Source of the DNA: Nakamurella sp040546275
GTDB lineage: Bacteria; Actinomycetota; Actinomycetes; Mycobacteriales; Nakamurellaceae
Length of the DNA stretch: 64,000 bases
Direction: 5' to 3'
Assembly (NCBI RefSeq): GCF_040546275.1
Contig: NZ_JBEPNO010000025.1
Span: 25,239-89,238, forward strand
Shown: positions 37,505 to 46,352 of the stretch, in pieces
Numbering within the stretch: position 1 is the first letter of the stretch
How the letters are laid out: every line of letters begins with the position of its first letter
The notes under the pieces: model-generated
Told to the model about the DNA's origin: nothing
Seen by the model: the letters and a program-made list of their open reading frames with translations, nothing else
Database searches by the model: none
Translations under genes and position numbers: made by a program

Positions 37505-38479
37505 CTACGTCCCCAGCAGGGTGCTGACGGTGGTGGCCGACAGTCCACGGACGGCCAGATCGTCCAGCACACCCGGCAGGGCCTCGACAGTCCCAGAATG
37601 ACCCAGGTGCAAACTGACGATGGACCCGGCCCGAGCGGCCAGCATGTTCTGACGAACGGCCGCCGCACCGGGATCGGTCCAGTCCAGCGAATCCAAGTCG
37701 TAGGACAGGCAGACCGCGTACCCGGCGTCGCCGGCCACCCCGAGCAACTGCTGATTGGCGGTCGGTGACTGCGACTGGCGGAAGTAGGCGCCCGGGACAC
37801 CGGTGGTCCGCAGCAGGATGTCGCGGCAACCGACGACCTCCGCACGCATGGCAGTCTCGGACAGCGAGTTGATGTCCAGGTGCGTGAGGGTGTGGTTTCC
37901 GATCTCGTGACCGCCGGCCAGGATCTCGCGTCCGATGGCCGGATTGTCGGCGAGCCACGTCCCGACCACCATGACCGTGATCCTGGCGTTCTTTCGCTTG
38001 GCGATGGCCAGGATCTCGCGAGCGTAGGCGATGTCCCCGGCGCCGTGGAAAGTGAGCGCGAGTCGGGGCCGATTGCTGGGGCCGTGGGCAATCTGGGCCG
38101 CCGGACCGATGTGCGGTCGGCTCGTCGGGCGGGTCCGCGCTACCGAGGACGGTGGCGTACCGGTCACCGGGCTGCTCGTGCCGACCCGTGGCGACGACAC
38201 AGGCCCGGCCGGCGTCGTCGCCCTCGTCGACGTGGTGGTGCCCGGCGTGCTCGACAACGTTGCCCGAGAACCGACTGTCGGCGGAGACGGTGTCCTCGAC
38301 GGGGCCGGGGATGGCTCCGAGGACGGAGTTGCATCCTCTGCGCCGGTGGCGACCGCGGTCCCGGTCGCCTTGTCCCTGACCGCCTGGATCCCGCGGGAGC
38401 AACCGACCACACCGGCAGCGACGAGACCGATGCCGGCGGCCAGCAGGGCACGGCGGGGTCGGTTCGTCACGTACTCCAC
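37505..38479 (-). CDS. lipoprotein polysaccharide deacetylase, variant catalytic motif
   Basis: The protein has 324 residues. The signal ends in AAGVVGC (lipobox), followed by a long Ser/Thr/Pro tether and a NodB-homology domain. The metal histidines are clear (GGHEIGNHTLTHLDINSL), and the YFRQSQ and SIVSLHLGHSG motifs are in order. The first motif reads LALTFHGAGD rather than TFDDGP. The start is GTG 38479; GTG 38470 is also possible. The likely role is cell-wall glycan trimming on the outer face. Confidence 0.85.
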   Translation of the reverse strand: MEYVTNRPRRALLAAGIGLVAAGVVGCSRGIQAVRDKATGTAVATGAEDATPSSEPSPAPSRTPSPPTVGSRATLSSTPGTTTSTRATTPAGPVSSPRVGTSSPVTGTPPSSVARTRPTSRPHIGPAAQIAHGPSNRPRLALTFHGAGDIAYAREILAIAKRKNARITVMVVGTWLADNPAIGREILAGGHEIGNHTLTHLDINSLSETAMRAEVVGCRDILLRTTGVPGAYFRQSQSPTANQQLLGVAGDAGYAVCLSYDLDSLDWTDPGAAAVRQNMLAARAGSIVSLHLGHSGTVEALPGVLDDLAVRGLSATTVSTLLGT

Positions 38480-38532
38480 GTTAGCCCGGTCGCACCGCGA
38501 TGCCTTTGGGCCCTCTGTCTTGACGCATGCCT

Positions 38533-38549
38533 ATATCGGTATACGATAT
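38533..38549. promoter_or_regulatory. ArsR operator overlapping a leaderless promoter
   Basis: ATATCG - 5 nt - CGATAT. The embedded TACGAT (38542-38547) lies 7 bp before the ATG and fits a -10 for a leaderless mRNA, so repressor binding would block RNA polymerase directly. Confidence 0.55.
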
Positions 38550-38554
38550 TGCCC

Positions 38555-38893
38555 ATGGCCCGCGCAGCGACGACGTCGGACGTCTTCAACGCGATCGCCG
38601 AGCCGCAGCGGCGGGACATCCTGGTGCTGCTGCGGGGTGGTGAGCGGCCGGTGACCGAGTTGGCCCAGCAGCTGGGAATGACCCAGCCGGGGGCGTCCAA
38701 GCACCTGCGGGTGCTCCGGGAGGTCGGGCTGGTGCGCGACCGCAAGGCAGGCAAGCAGCGCCTCTATGGCCTCGACGCACGCGGGATGCGACCGGTCCAC
38801 GAGTGGATCGGCGGGTTCGAGCAGTTCTGGAACGAGAGCTTCGACCGGCTGGACGCCTACGTCCAGGATCTCAAGCAGACACAGGAGAAGTAG
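38555..38893 (+). CDS. ArsR/SmtB-family regulator
   Basis: This 112-residue winged helix (DVFNAIAEPQRRDILVLLRGGERPVTELAQQLGMTQPGASKHLRVLREVGLVRDRK) has no metal-binding CVC pair. This is the SdpR-like branch that usually precedes an AHSA1/SRPBCC gene, as here (3-bp gap), and often a RibD-like reductase (also here). No ribosome-binding site precedes the ATG, fitting leaderless translation. Confidence 0.9.
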   Translation: MARAATTSDVFNAIAEPQRRDILVLLRGGERPVTELAQQLGMTQPGASKHLRVLREVGLVRDRKAGKQRLYGLDARGMRPVHEWIGGFEQFWNESFDRLDAYVQDLKQTQEK

Positions 38894-38896
38894 CCG

Positions 38897-39403
38897 ATGG
38901 CACCTTTGGGACACAACACGCCGGCGCAGTCACCGACAGCCGACCGCGAGATCGTCATCTCCAGAGCCATCAATGCTCCACGGGAGTTGGTGTTCGAGGC
39001 GTTCACCGAGGTCCGACACTTGTCGCACTGGTGGGGACCGAACGGGTTCACCACCACCACGCGGAGGTTCGAGTTCCGCGTCGGCGGGGAGTGGGACTTC
39101 GTCATGCACGGACCGGACGGAACGGACTACCAGGAGTGGATCACCTGGACCGAAATCGTCCCGCCGAAGCGGATCGCATTGCAGCACGGCGAGTCCCGCG
39201 ACGATCCGAACGTCTTCGAGTCGGTGTTGACGTTCACCCCCGAGGGCGCGGCGACCCGGATCGAGATGCGCACCGTGTTCCCCACCAAGGAGACACGCGA
39301 CCAGGCAATCGAGAAGTCCCACGCGGTCGAGGGCGGCCGTCAGACCCTGGCCAACCTGGCTGCATATGTGACCGCAATGGTCGCGAAAGAATTGGAGAAC
39401 TGA
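38897..39403 (+). CDS. AHSA1/SRPBCC (START-like) domain protein
   Basis: The protein has 168 residues. ISRAINAPRELVFEAFTEVRHLSHWWGPNGF and the tail HAVEGGRQTLANLAAYV are the AHSA1 (Aha1 C-terminal-like) hydrophobic-cavity fold. It belongs to the ArsR-led operon and its stop overlaps the next start (TGATG). The ligand is unknown. Confidence 0.9.
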   Translation: MAPLGHNTPAQSPTADREIVISRAINAPRELVFEAFTEVRHLSHWWGPNGFTTTTRRFEFRVGGEWDFVMHGPDGTDYQEWITWTEIVPPKRIALQHGESRDDPNVFESVLTFTPEGAATRIEMRTVFPTKETRDQAIEKSHAVEGGRQTLANLAAYVTAMVAKELEN

Positions 39404-40022
39404 TGGCGGACAAAGTGTACTTCAGCGTGTCGATGTCGTTGGACGGGTTCATCGCGCCGGCGTCCCTCGGGGAACTGATGGGGCAGCAATGGATGGAACT
39501 GCAGCAGTGGGTCTTTCCGACACGGTTCTTCCGGGAGAACCTATCGCTCGGCGAGGGCGGCGAGGAAGGTCGCGACAACGACATCGTGCGGGCGACGTTC
39601 GACCGCACCGGTGCGAGCGTCATGGGCAAGCGCATGTTCGACGCCGGCGAGCAGATGTGGCCGGACAATCCGCCGTTCCACACGCCGGTCTTCGTCGTCA
39701 CCCACGAGAAACGTGATCCCTGGGAGCGCCTGGGTGGCAACACGTTCCACTTCGTCAACGATGGTATCGAATCTGCGCTCGATCAGGCTCGCGTCGCCGC
39801 CGGTGACCGGGACGTCCGTGTCGCCGGCGGCGGGGCGACGATCCTGGAGTACGTGAACGCGGGACTGATCGACGAGTCACGATCGCGCTCTCGCCCGTGC
39901 TGTTCGGCTCGGGCATTCGCCTGTTCGAGGGTGTGGACGCGGAACGTGTTGCCCTCGAACAGATCCGCGGGGAATCGACGCAGCGGGTGACCCACCTGAC
40001 CTACGCAGTCCGGGAGCGTTGA
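39403..40022 (+). pseudogene. RibD-like reductase with one-base deletion
   Basis: The frame is good from VYFSVSMSLDGFIAPASLG through GASVMGKRMFDAGEQMW and DVRVAGGGATILEYVNAGLIDE. It then breaks near 39877, where GAGTC replaces an expected GAGTTC. In the next frame the natural end follows (FTIALSPVLFGSGIRLFEGV ... VTHLTYAVRER) to TGA 40020-40022. Only one base separates this from an intact 206-residue enzyme, so a sequencing error is quite possible. It is the third gene of the ArsR operon. Confidence 0.85.
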
Positions 40023-40618
40023 CCGCGCTCGCCAGAGCCCAGAACTTCGTAGCGCAGGTGCAGGACGCCTGCGCCCTCTACCGAGCGGACCAGTCGCAGG
40101 CCGGACGCGGCCGGTCGTTCGTCGAAGAACCGCTTGCCGCGGCCGAGCAGGATCGGGACGAGGGTGATGGCCACTTCGTCCACCAGCCCTGCTGACAGAA
40201 GTGCCTGAACCGATGACGCGCCGTGCATCATGACGTCCCGATCGCCGGCAGCTTCCTTCGCCCGCGCGACGGCCGATCCGAGATCGCTGACGTAGTGCGC
40301 AAGCCCGCGCACGGCCGGGACGGGTTCGGTTCGCGTGAGCACGAAGATCGGCACGCCCTCGTGGTGATCGCCGCCCCACTCGCCGGCCCACTCGAAGGTG
40401 TGCCGGCCCACGATGACGGCGCCCGTCGACAGCATCTCGTCGAAGATCTCGGCGTTCACGCCGTTCTCGGGTCGGAACGTCTCGGGGTTGACGTTGCCGG
40501 CGGTGAGCCAGCCATGCAGCGGCTCACCACCAACCCCGAGACCGTTTCCGGGGCCGTCATTCTCGGCGGCGATGAACCCGTCGAGGGACATGGACATGTA
40601 GACGACAACGTTGCTCAT
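40001..40618 (-). CDS. RibD-like / dihydrofolate reductase family protein
   Basis: The protein has 205 residues. It starts NVVVYMSMSLDGFIAAENDGPGNGLG, then AVIVGRHTFEWAGEWGG, DVMMHGASSVQALLSAGLVDEVAITLVPILLGRGKRFF, and ends LRYEVL. Intact members of this family bind NADPH or F420. It is convergent with the preceding reductase, sharing 22 bp. ATG 40618 follows GGAGAG. Confidence 0.9.
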   Translation of the reverse strand: MSNVVVYMSMSLDGFIAAENDGPGNGLGVGGEPLHGWLTAGNVNPETFRPENGVNAEIFDEMLSTGAVIVGRHTFEWAGEWGGDHHEGVPIFVLTRTEPVPAVRGLAHYVSDLGSAVARAKEAAGDRDVMMHGASSVQALLSAGLVDEVAITLVPILLGRGKRFFDERPAASGLRLVRSVEGAGVLHLRYEVLGSGERGQRSRTA

Positions 40619-40702
40619 GGGTCTCTCCGCGCCGGTTGATGTGGTCGTTGGTCTCGTCTCTACTACGAACACCACCGTCCCGATACGACACACCGCGGGC
40701 AT

Positions 40703-41458
40703 TCATGTCGAACACCGACGCCTCCGCGACTCCAGGTGTCGGGCGAAGAACCGGTTGCCGGCTTCGACCTCGAAAGCCGGAACGCCGGTGTGGCCACCCA
40801 TGTTGGCGTGCAACGTCTTTTCCTTGCTCCCGAAGGCATCGAAGAGATCCAGTGCCATCTGCCGGTCGTTTCCCTCGTCGTCCCACTGCAGCAGGACGTG
40901 CAACGGGATGGTGACCTGCCGGGCCTCCTCGAACATGCTGCGGGGCACGTAACTCCCGGCGAACAGAACGGCCGCCGAGATGCGTGATTCGACCACCGCC
41001 AGCCGGACGCCGATCGCGATGATCCCTCCCGCGTACCCGACCGGGCCGCCGATCTCGGGCAACGAGAGCAGTGCGTCCAGGTCGCCCTGCAATTCCGGGA
41101 CCGCCTTGTCGACCAGGGGGAGGACGAGCCGGTCGACGACCCCGTCGGTGACCGGCTCACCGGCCGTCACCGCCCGGCGAAGGTCGGTGCGAGCCTCCTC
41201 GGCGGCGGCAGAACGAGGCCGTTCGCCGCTGCCGGGGAGCTCGAGGGTGGCCGCGGCGAAGCCCTGCGCCGCGAACTGCCTGGCACGGGCCAAGAGTCGC
41301 GGGTACATCTTGTCGAGTCCGCCGGGTTGGCCGAGCAGGATCAGCGGGGTCGGTGCAGGCGCGGATCCGGGGGTCCACAGGATGCCGGGGACCTCGGCGA
41401 GGGTGAATCTGCGTTCGAGGACGCCGTCGTCGAGCCGTTGTGCGGAAGTGAAGTGCAT
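40703..41458 (-). CDS. alpha/beta-hydrolase fold protein lacking a Ser nucleophile
   Basis: This 251-residue protein has the dienelactone-hydrolase-like shape: PTPLILLGQPGGLDKMYPRLL, the elbow GGPVGYAGGIIAIG, then HVLLQWDDEGNDRQMALDLFDAFGSKEKTLHANMGGHTG. The elbow position that should read GxSxG is G-Y-A-G-G, so the catalytic Ser is Ala. It may bind rather than hydrolyse, or use another residue. Confidence 0.75.
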   Translation of the reverse strand: MHFTSAQRLDDGVLERRFTLAEVPGILWTPGSAPAPTPLILLGQPGGLDKMYPRLLARARQFAAQGFAAATLELPGSGERPRSAAAEEARTDLRRAVTAGEPVTDGVVDRLVLPLVDKAVPELQGDLDALLSLPEIGGPVGYAGGIIAIGVRLAVVESRISAAVLFAGSYVPRSMFEEARQVTIPLHVLLQWDDEGNDRQMALDLFDAFGSKEKTLHANMGGHTGVPAFEVEAGNRFFARHLESRRRRCST

Positions 41459-41696
41459 GGTCGTGCCTTTCGGGAGGGCTGCTGGGCGGCGCTCCCGGAC
41501 GACCTATCGTCCGACCGTGACCCCAAGGGGGAGCACCCATGTCGATACTGCGGTCACGGGTACCACCTCCTCGGTCTGATGCACGGACTCCGGGAAACTA
41601 GCAGGCGTCACCCTGGTACGCCAGCGAATTTCCTAAAGCCCCGTTCGACCCCGTCTCGTCAGGGCCGAAGACCGCGCCGCTGTCTGCGGAATCGCC

Positions 41697-42440
41697 TCAG
41701 GCGGATGACGGATGCGGCGGCCGCGGCGGCGACGATCCCCAACCGGCGATCTCGTCCGGCGGATAGAGCAGCGATGTGGGGTCGTAGATCCCGGAGGCGG
41801 CGTAGTAGATGCTGGTGACCGCGATCAGGACGACGGAGGTTCCGGCGTAGAGCGCCGTTCCCAGAGCCGGGACCAGGTCGGACGGCAGGGTGTAGGCCAT
41901 GATGACCCGCAGCGCGGCATCAAGAAGCGTGCCGATGCCCCACAGCAGGCTGGACACCCTCCACATGCGGCGGAACCGGGGCGAGCGGACCCACAGTCCG
42001 TCCCAATCGCGCGGCCATCGGAGCCGTCCCTCGAGCAGCGGCTGGGAAAACAGGTAGGCGAGCGGACGTCGGCCCCGGAGGCTGGCGATGAACCACAGCC
42101 CGGTGACCCCGGTCACCAGCGCTTCGCGGGCCAGCAGGAATCGAGTGCTGCCGGACACCAGCGAGACGGCGACGCCGCCCAGCATGACGACCGCCATGTA
42201 GAGGGCCATGCCGTCGAGGCGCCGGTGATGGATCAACGGCACGGCAGCGGTCACCGCTGAGACGCCGGCGCTGACGAGCAACGCGGTGAAGACGGTCATT
42301 CCGAGCGCGCGCAGGCCGTAGTAGACGGCCACCGGTAAGCCGAAGTCGACCACCATCCTTAGTGCCGCGCGGGCCGGGCTGGGGCGACGAACCGTTGCCG
42401 CATCACCGTTTTCGACAGCCGACGCGACGGCCCGCGTCAC
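41697..42440 (-). CDS. VC0807-family membrane protein
   Basis: The protein has 247 residues with about six hydrophobic segments (MVVDFGLPVAVYYGLRALGM, FTALLVSAGVSAVTAAVPLI, MALYMAVVMLGGVAVSLVSG and others) and the family's RPLAYLFSQPLLEGR. Its start overlaps the TetR stop by 4 bp, so the two form one operon and the TetR probably controls it. It is a diverged relative of the gene at 11382. Confidence 0.75.
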   Translation of the reverse strand: MTRAVASAVENGDAATVRRPSPARAALRMVVDFGLPVAVYYGLRALGMTVFTALLVSAGVSAVTAAVPLIHHRRLDGMALYMAVVMLGGVAVSLVSGSTRFLLAREALVTGVTGLWFIASLRGRRPLAYLFSQPLLEGRLRWPRDWDGLWVRSPRFRRMWRVSSLLWGIGTLLDAALRVIMAYTLPSDLVPALGTALYAGTSVVLIAVTSIYYAASGIYDPTSLLYPPDEIAGWGSSPPRPPHPSSA

Positions 42441-43048
42441 TCTGAGCTCCGCCGAGTACCGAGCTCGAACAGCGTGACCAGCTCACGACCGTAGGCCGCA
42501 CAGTCCAGATCCGGCGTCGACTCCAGCAGGAACGGCAGTCCTTCGACCGCACGCTGCACGGCCGTGGCCATCACACGGGCGTCGAACTCGCGGAACTCCC
42601 CGCCGGCCTGACCCTGGCGCAGGATCGTTTCGACGTGTCCGACGACGCTCTGATCGGTGGTCGCGTCGTAGTGCAGACCGCCGTTCAGGAAGATCTCCAG
42701 CAGCGCCTTCATCCGGGACCGATGAGTCGCGGTGAACTGCACCATGCCCTCGATGTAGGCCCGCAGCATCCCGGACGCGGTGGTCTCGGCAGCCAGCTGC
42801 CGTGCCAGGTGATCGCCAATGGATGTGATGGCGTCCTCGGCCACCGCGGTGATCAGCTCGTCCTTGCCGGCGAAGTGATAGGAGATGAGCCGGGTGCTCG
42901 ACAGTTTCGCGTGTTCGGCGATCCGGGCAAAAGATGTTTGTCCATAACCGATTTCGGCGATCACGTCGATCGTCGCTGCCACGATCTGCGCGCGGCGTGC
43001 CTGTGCCGTCATCGAACGAACAGGCGGATCCTCACGAGTTACTGGCAT
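42437..43048 (-). CDS. TetR-family regulator
   Basis: The protein has 203 residues. The HTH is IVAATIDVIAEIGYGQTSFARIAEHAKLSSTRLISYHFAGKDELI. It is translationally coupled to the VC0807-family gene. An 8-bp inverted repeat, GAGTTACT (43036-43043) / AGTAACTC (43070-43077), brackets its start codon and may be its operator. Confidence 0.88.
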   Translation of the reverse strand: MPVTREDPPVRSMTAQARRAQIVAATIDVIAEIGYGQTSFARIAEHAKLSSTRLISYHFAGKDELITAVAEDAITSIGDHLARQLAAETTASGMLRAYIEGMVQFTATHRSRMKALLEIFLNGGLHYDATTDQSVVGHVETILRQGQAGGEFREFDARVMATAVQRAVEGLPFLLESTPDLDCAAYGRELVTLFELGTRRSSE

Positions 43049-43088
43049 GAGTAAAAGCTACCACGGTCAAGTAACTCACGCCACGTCC

Positions 43089-43682
43089 TCAGCCGAAGAC
43101 GAGGCCTTTCGCCGGCTTACCGGGCTCGATCAGCTCGAACTTGAGCGTTAGATCGGTGCGCTCGATCAGATCCACCTGCTGGGTGAACGGCTCGCTGGTG
43201 ACGTAGACGGTCTTCTCGAACTTCCATTCGTCTTTGAACCACGAGCGCAGCGCGGCGAGGAGACGCTCGTCCATCCCCAGCTCCATCTGGGGAAGACGGG
43301 CCCAGAAGTAGACGACAGCTTCCACGTCCGCCCAGTGGTCAGGTCCGACAGCCGTCACCGCGCACTTCGCGAGGAACGTGGCGTTCGTGGGGAAGACGTA
43401 GACGCAGCCAAGGCAGCTGGTGCCCTCCGGATCGAGCACGGTGTACGTGAACGCGCGATGCGCGCCGTGTCGTTCTTCGAGGTTGACGAGATCCACTCGG
43501 TTCGCCTCCACCGTGAAGTCGTCCTCGGGCCAGGTCGACTGCCGCCACAAGCGCAAGTACTGACGCGTCTCCATCACGGCCGCGTAGTCCATCTCCACGT
43601 CGCCCACCACGATGGGACGCAAGGTGAACTCGCCGGTCCTCAGGGTCGCAGGAACCGGTTCGGTCGATTCGGTGAACGGCAC
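43089..43682 (-). CDS. GNAT-like acetyltransferase domain protein
   Basis: The protein has 197 residues. It opens LRTGEFTLRPIVVGDVEMDYAAVMETRQYL, the typical opening of RimJ-like GNATs, then SCLGCVYVFP and an acetyl-CoA region that is weak for motif A. GTG 43682 has GGAGG at 5 nt, so the longer upstream frame is not used. The substrate is unknown and acetyltransferase activity is unproven. Confidence 0.7.
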   Translation of the reverse strand: MPFTESTEPVPATLRTGEFTLRPIVVGDVEMDYAAVMETRQYLRLWRQSTWPEDDFTVEANRVDLVNLEERHGAHRAFTYTVLDPEGTSCLGCVYVFPTNATFLAKCAVTAVGPDHWADVEAVVYFWARLPQMELGMDERLLAALRSWFKDEWKFEKTVYVTSEPFTQQVDLIERTDLTLKFELIEPGKPAKGLVFG

Positions 43683-43807
43683 GTGTGCCTCCTTCGGCGG
43701 CGATCCATGGGCGCTGCTCACGCTACGGCCGCGCTCAAGTGGTGATCGGGCGGGATCTGCTGCGGGACCCGGCCACTCCCTCGGATCGCCTCCCGTGGGG
43801 AGAGTCT

Positions 43808-44254
43808 TCAGAGGACCTCGGCGCCCAGGGCGACGTGGAAGCCGAGGCCGTTGCGGGCCACCCCCATCAGGAGAATGCCGGTCCATTCGAGGGCGTATGC
43901 CATGTCAAGCCCTCCGGTGTCGCGGGGCCGCATGTCCAAGCTCTCCAGAAACGCTCCGAAACGTTCTTTTGCCTCGACCCCGTCGCCGGCGAAGAAGGCG
44001 TCCACGGGCTTGTCCTGCCCAATGACGCCGCCGAAGATCGTATTGAAGGCCTTCACGACGTGGGTGCCCTCCGGGGCAACGGCGGCGATCTGCTGGGCGA
44101 CCGAGTTGCCCGCGGTCGTCACGATTCCGCTGGCGTCGGCGTTGAACGGGTTGGAGATGTCGACGAGGATCTTGCCGGCCAGCGCTTCGCCGTAGTGCGT
44201 CACCACGGCAACCGCGCCGGCGTGCAGGACGGCCAGGATGACGATGTCGCCCAC
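43808..44254 (-). pseudogene. F420-dependent NADPH reductase-like, N-terminus missing
   Basis: GDIVILAVLHAGAVAVVTHYGEALAGKILVDISNPFNADASG and VVKAFNTIFGG are diagnostic of NADPH:F420 oxidoreductase-like proteins. The first about 60 residues, including the Rossmann GxGxxG, are gone: in-frame sequence before GTG 44254 meets a stop within 4 codons. The C-terminus is near normal. It is a truncated, non-functional copy. Confidence 0.75.
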
Positions 44255-44582
44255 CGGCTTCGATCACGCAAACGAACGATCCGCTTCTGCTCGCCCGCCG
44301 CGCTCGGATGCTGATGGCTCAGTCACCGTTGCAGAAACGATCAGGTCAAAACGAACAGGCCAGCTCTACGCCGTCTTCGAGCGTTGTGTCAGATGACAGT
44401 GTTCGCGATCGACAGGTTGCGGATTCAGTGGTGCTCGGCCGGCGCCGGGACGCCGCCTCATCCCCAGGAGGTCGACGTGCCGGTGGTGCTCGTCAAGGAC
44501 GTCACCCAACCTTTGCTGATATTGCGCGCTCTTGATCGACGCGTCGGCGCGTCGGAGGCGGTCGGTTTCGGCGGCCTGCAGG
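44255..44582. other. intergenic stretch, no supported gene
   Basis: Short frames occur on both strands, but none has recognisable similarity or consistent GC3. It separates two truncated genes and is probably degraded sequence. Confidence 0.5.
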
Positions 44583-44772
44583 GCACTGGCCGGGGCGAAG
44601 GTCCCGGAGCGGCACACGCTGGCCAGGGGCAGCTGTGATGAACTCAGGTGGGATGGGTACCGAGGCGCACTGGTCCGCAACGACGCCGACGCCCGGCTGT
44701 GGTCGGGCCAGGGGAAGGACCTTTCGTTCCAGTCCCTGGAGATCATCTCGGCGGCCGCCATGGGGCCCGGCC
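44583..44772 (+). pseudogene. ATP-dependent DNA ligase N-terminal fragment
   Basis: ELRWDGYRGALVRNDADARLWSGQGKDLSFQSLEIISAAA matches motif I and the following strand of bacterial ATP-dependent ligases (EPKWDGYR...SRxGKDLT). The catalytic Lys position reads Arg (LRWDGYR), and the sequence stops after about 60 residues. It is a remnant only. Confidence 0.55.
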
Positions 44773-44813
44773 GCGGCCTGCTGATACCGATACAGCACCG
44801 GCCGGGTCCTGAA

Positions 44814-45554
44814 TCAGCTCATGCGTGCAGCCGGCGGCGGGATGTCTTCAGTCAAGTGTTCGATGAGGGCGACGGCGGCGACTGCCAGTAGTGTCCACGG
44901 TTCACCGACCTGGGGATCGTCACTTTCGATGTGGACGACGGGGTGAGGCTCTCCGGTCGCGGCCTGCAGCGTGAACCCCTCGGAAAGGGCGGCCAGAAGC
45001 GCGCACAGGTGGTCGAGGGTGAATGGCTGCTTCAGCTGGCGACGATAAGCGATCAGCACCGTCTGGTAGAGACCGCCGTAGGCGGACATAGCCTCGGCGT
45101 GTCGTTCGCGGCTCGCCTCGAGTAGGGCCGGGTGGCCGTAGGCGCTGGCTCGCAGGGCCATCGTGGTCAGCAGGGCGATGTCCTCAGGGAACGATTGCAG
45201 GTTGGCTTCTGCGCCAGCTCGTATAACCTCCTGCCAGGGGCCGCCTGAGTTGATGATCGGCATGACCCGCTGAGCGGTCGTTTCGGTCGACTGACGACCG
45301 CGCCAGCGCACTGCGTAGATCGCCAGGTCGTCGTGGAACGCCTTTTGGTCGTCCCAGAGTCGGTACGCCGCACCGGTCGTCAGTCCGGCTTGCTCCAGCA
45401 CATCGGTCAACTTGACGTGGCTGACTCCGGCGGCTGGGCCGCGCTCGTGGAGCATGTGCAACGCGACATCCAGCAGCAACTGCTTGGTCTGAGTAGCCGT
45501 CCGTCGAGTTGATCGCGGAGGGAGCTTCGGCTGTCCAGGTTCTCGCGTAAGCAT
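44814..45554 (-). CDS. TetR-family regulator
   Basis: The protein has 246 residues. After a basic N-terminus, the HTH region is LLLDVALHMLHERGPAAGVSHVKLTDVLEQAGLTTGAAYRLWDDQKAFHDDLA. The C-terminal helical domain is unrelated to the other TetRs here. It is surrounded by gene fragments and has no obvious adjacent target. Confidence 0.82.
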   Translation of the reverse strand: MLTREPGQPKLPPRSTRRTATQTKQLLLDVALHMLHERGPAAGVSHVKLTDVLEQAGLTTGAAYRLWDDQKAFHDDLAIYAVRWRGRQSTETTAQRVMPIINSGGPWQEVIRAGAEANLQSFPEDIALLTTMALRASAYGHPALLEASRERHAEAMSAYGGLYQTVLIAYRRQLKQPFTLDHLCALLAALSEGFTLQAATGEPHPVVHIESDDPQVGEPWTLLAVAAVALIEHLTEDIPPPAARMS

Positions 45555-45839
45555 CTTGAAAAAGTAACTTACTTATCCTGGTCAGTCGTGTACTGCCGGC
45601 ATTCGTTGCGCTAACTTCGGTTCGCACTCACAGGGCAAGCGGGTTCGAGATGGCTTCAACCTTGAAGGCTTCGGTCGCGGGCTGTGTGAACAAAGGACAG
45701 CACGGACAAAACGGGCGTCGCGACTTCACGGAGGGAATCTCGTATGAGCACCAAGCGGTCCAGGGTAGGTCTGAGGCGCGCAATCCAGCGCCAACTCGGC
45801 TCCGGCGTCAGCAGGGGCGGAGCTTTCAGGGGAGGTCCG

Positions 45840-46352
45840 ATGCATGGACTACGTGCAGGTTTGGTAGCGGCGATATCTGTCGTGGTTGTCAGCGTGGGGG
45901 TGGCGCCGAGCGCACAGGCGGATCCGCCCAGAACGACGGCGCAGATAATTTCGGACACTGAATACTCCCCGCTCACCTCGTCGTCGTCTATCTCCGGCGC
46001 CTACGTGACGTGGAAAGGTACCCGGCCAACAGCGATCGACTGGTCAACCGACGGCTGCAGCCTCCCCATCTACATCAAGGTCGCGATTCCGGTGGAGTCC
46101 TTGGTCTATTCGAGCGTGTTCAAATCATCCTGTGTACTGCACGACTTCGGCTACCGCAACTACGGCTCCAAGCATCACTACGATCGGACCAGATCGCGGA
46201 AGAATTCAATCGACTCGCGATTCCTGGCCAACATGAAGATCCAGTGCGGCAAGATGCATCTGTACGACCCCCGGAAACCCCTCTGCGGCACGGCCGCAAA
46301 CGCCTTTTACTACGCGGTGAACCACCACGGAGACAAGGCATTCTTCGGCTGA
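45840..46352 (+). CDS. secreted prokaryotic phospholipase A2
   Basis: The protein has 170 residues. The signal peptide is GLRAGLVAAISVVVVSVGVAPSAQA. The mature part has DGCSLPIY and the catalytic FKSSCVLHDFGYRNYG (His-Asp pair), then DSRFLANMKIQC and disulfide cysteines, as in actinomycete PLA2s of about 120 residues that cleave the sn-2 ester with Ca2+. ATG 45840 follows GGGGAGG. ATG 45744, also with GGAGGG, would give a longer basic leader. Confidence 0.87.
   Translation: MHGLRAGLVAAISVVVVSVGVAPSAQADPPRTTAQIISDTEYSPLTSSSSISGAYVTWKGTRPTAIDWSTDGCSLPIYIKVAIPVESLVYSSVFKSSCVLHDFGYRNYGSKHHYDRTRSRKNSIDSRFLANMKIQCGKMHLYDPRKPLCGTAANAFYYAVNHHGDKAFFG

Noticed and set aside
44366..44761. 131-codon minus-strand frame
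   Set aside because: No recognisable family; the plus strand carries a DNA-ligase-like stretch in the same place.
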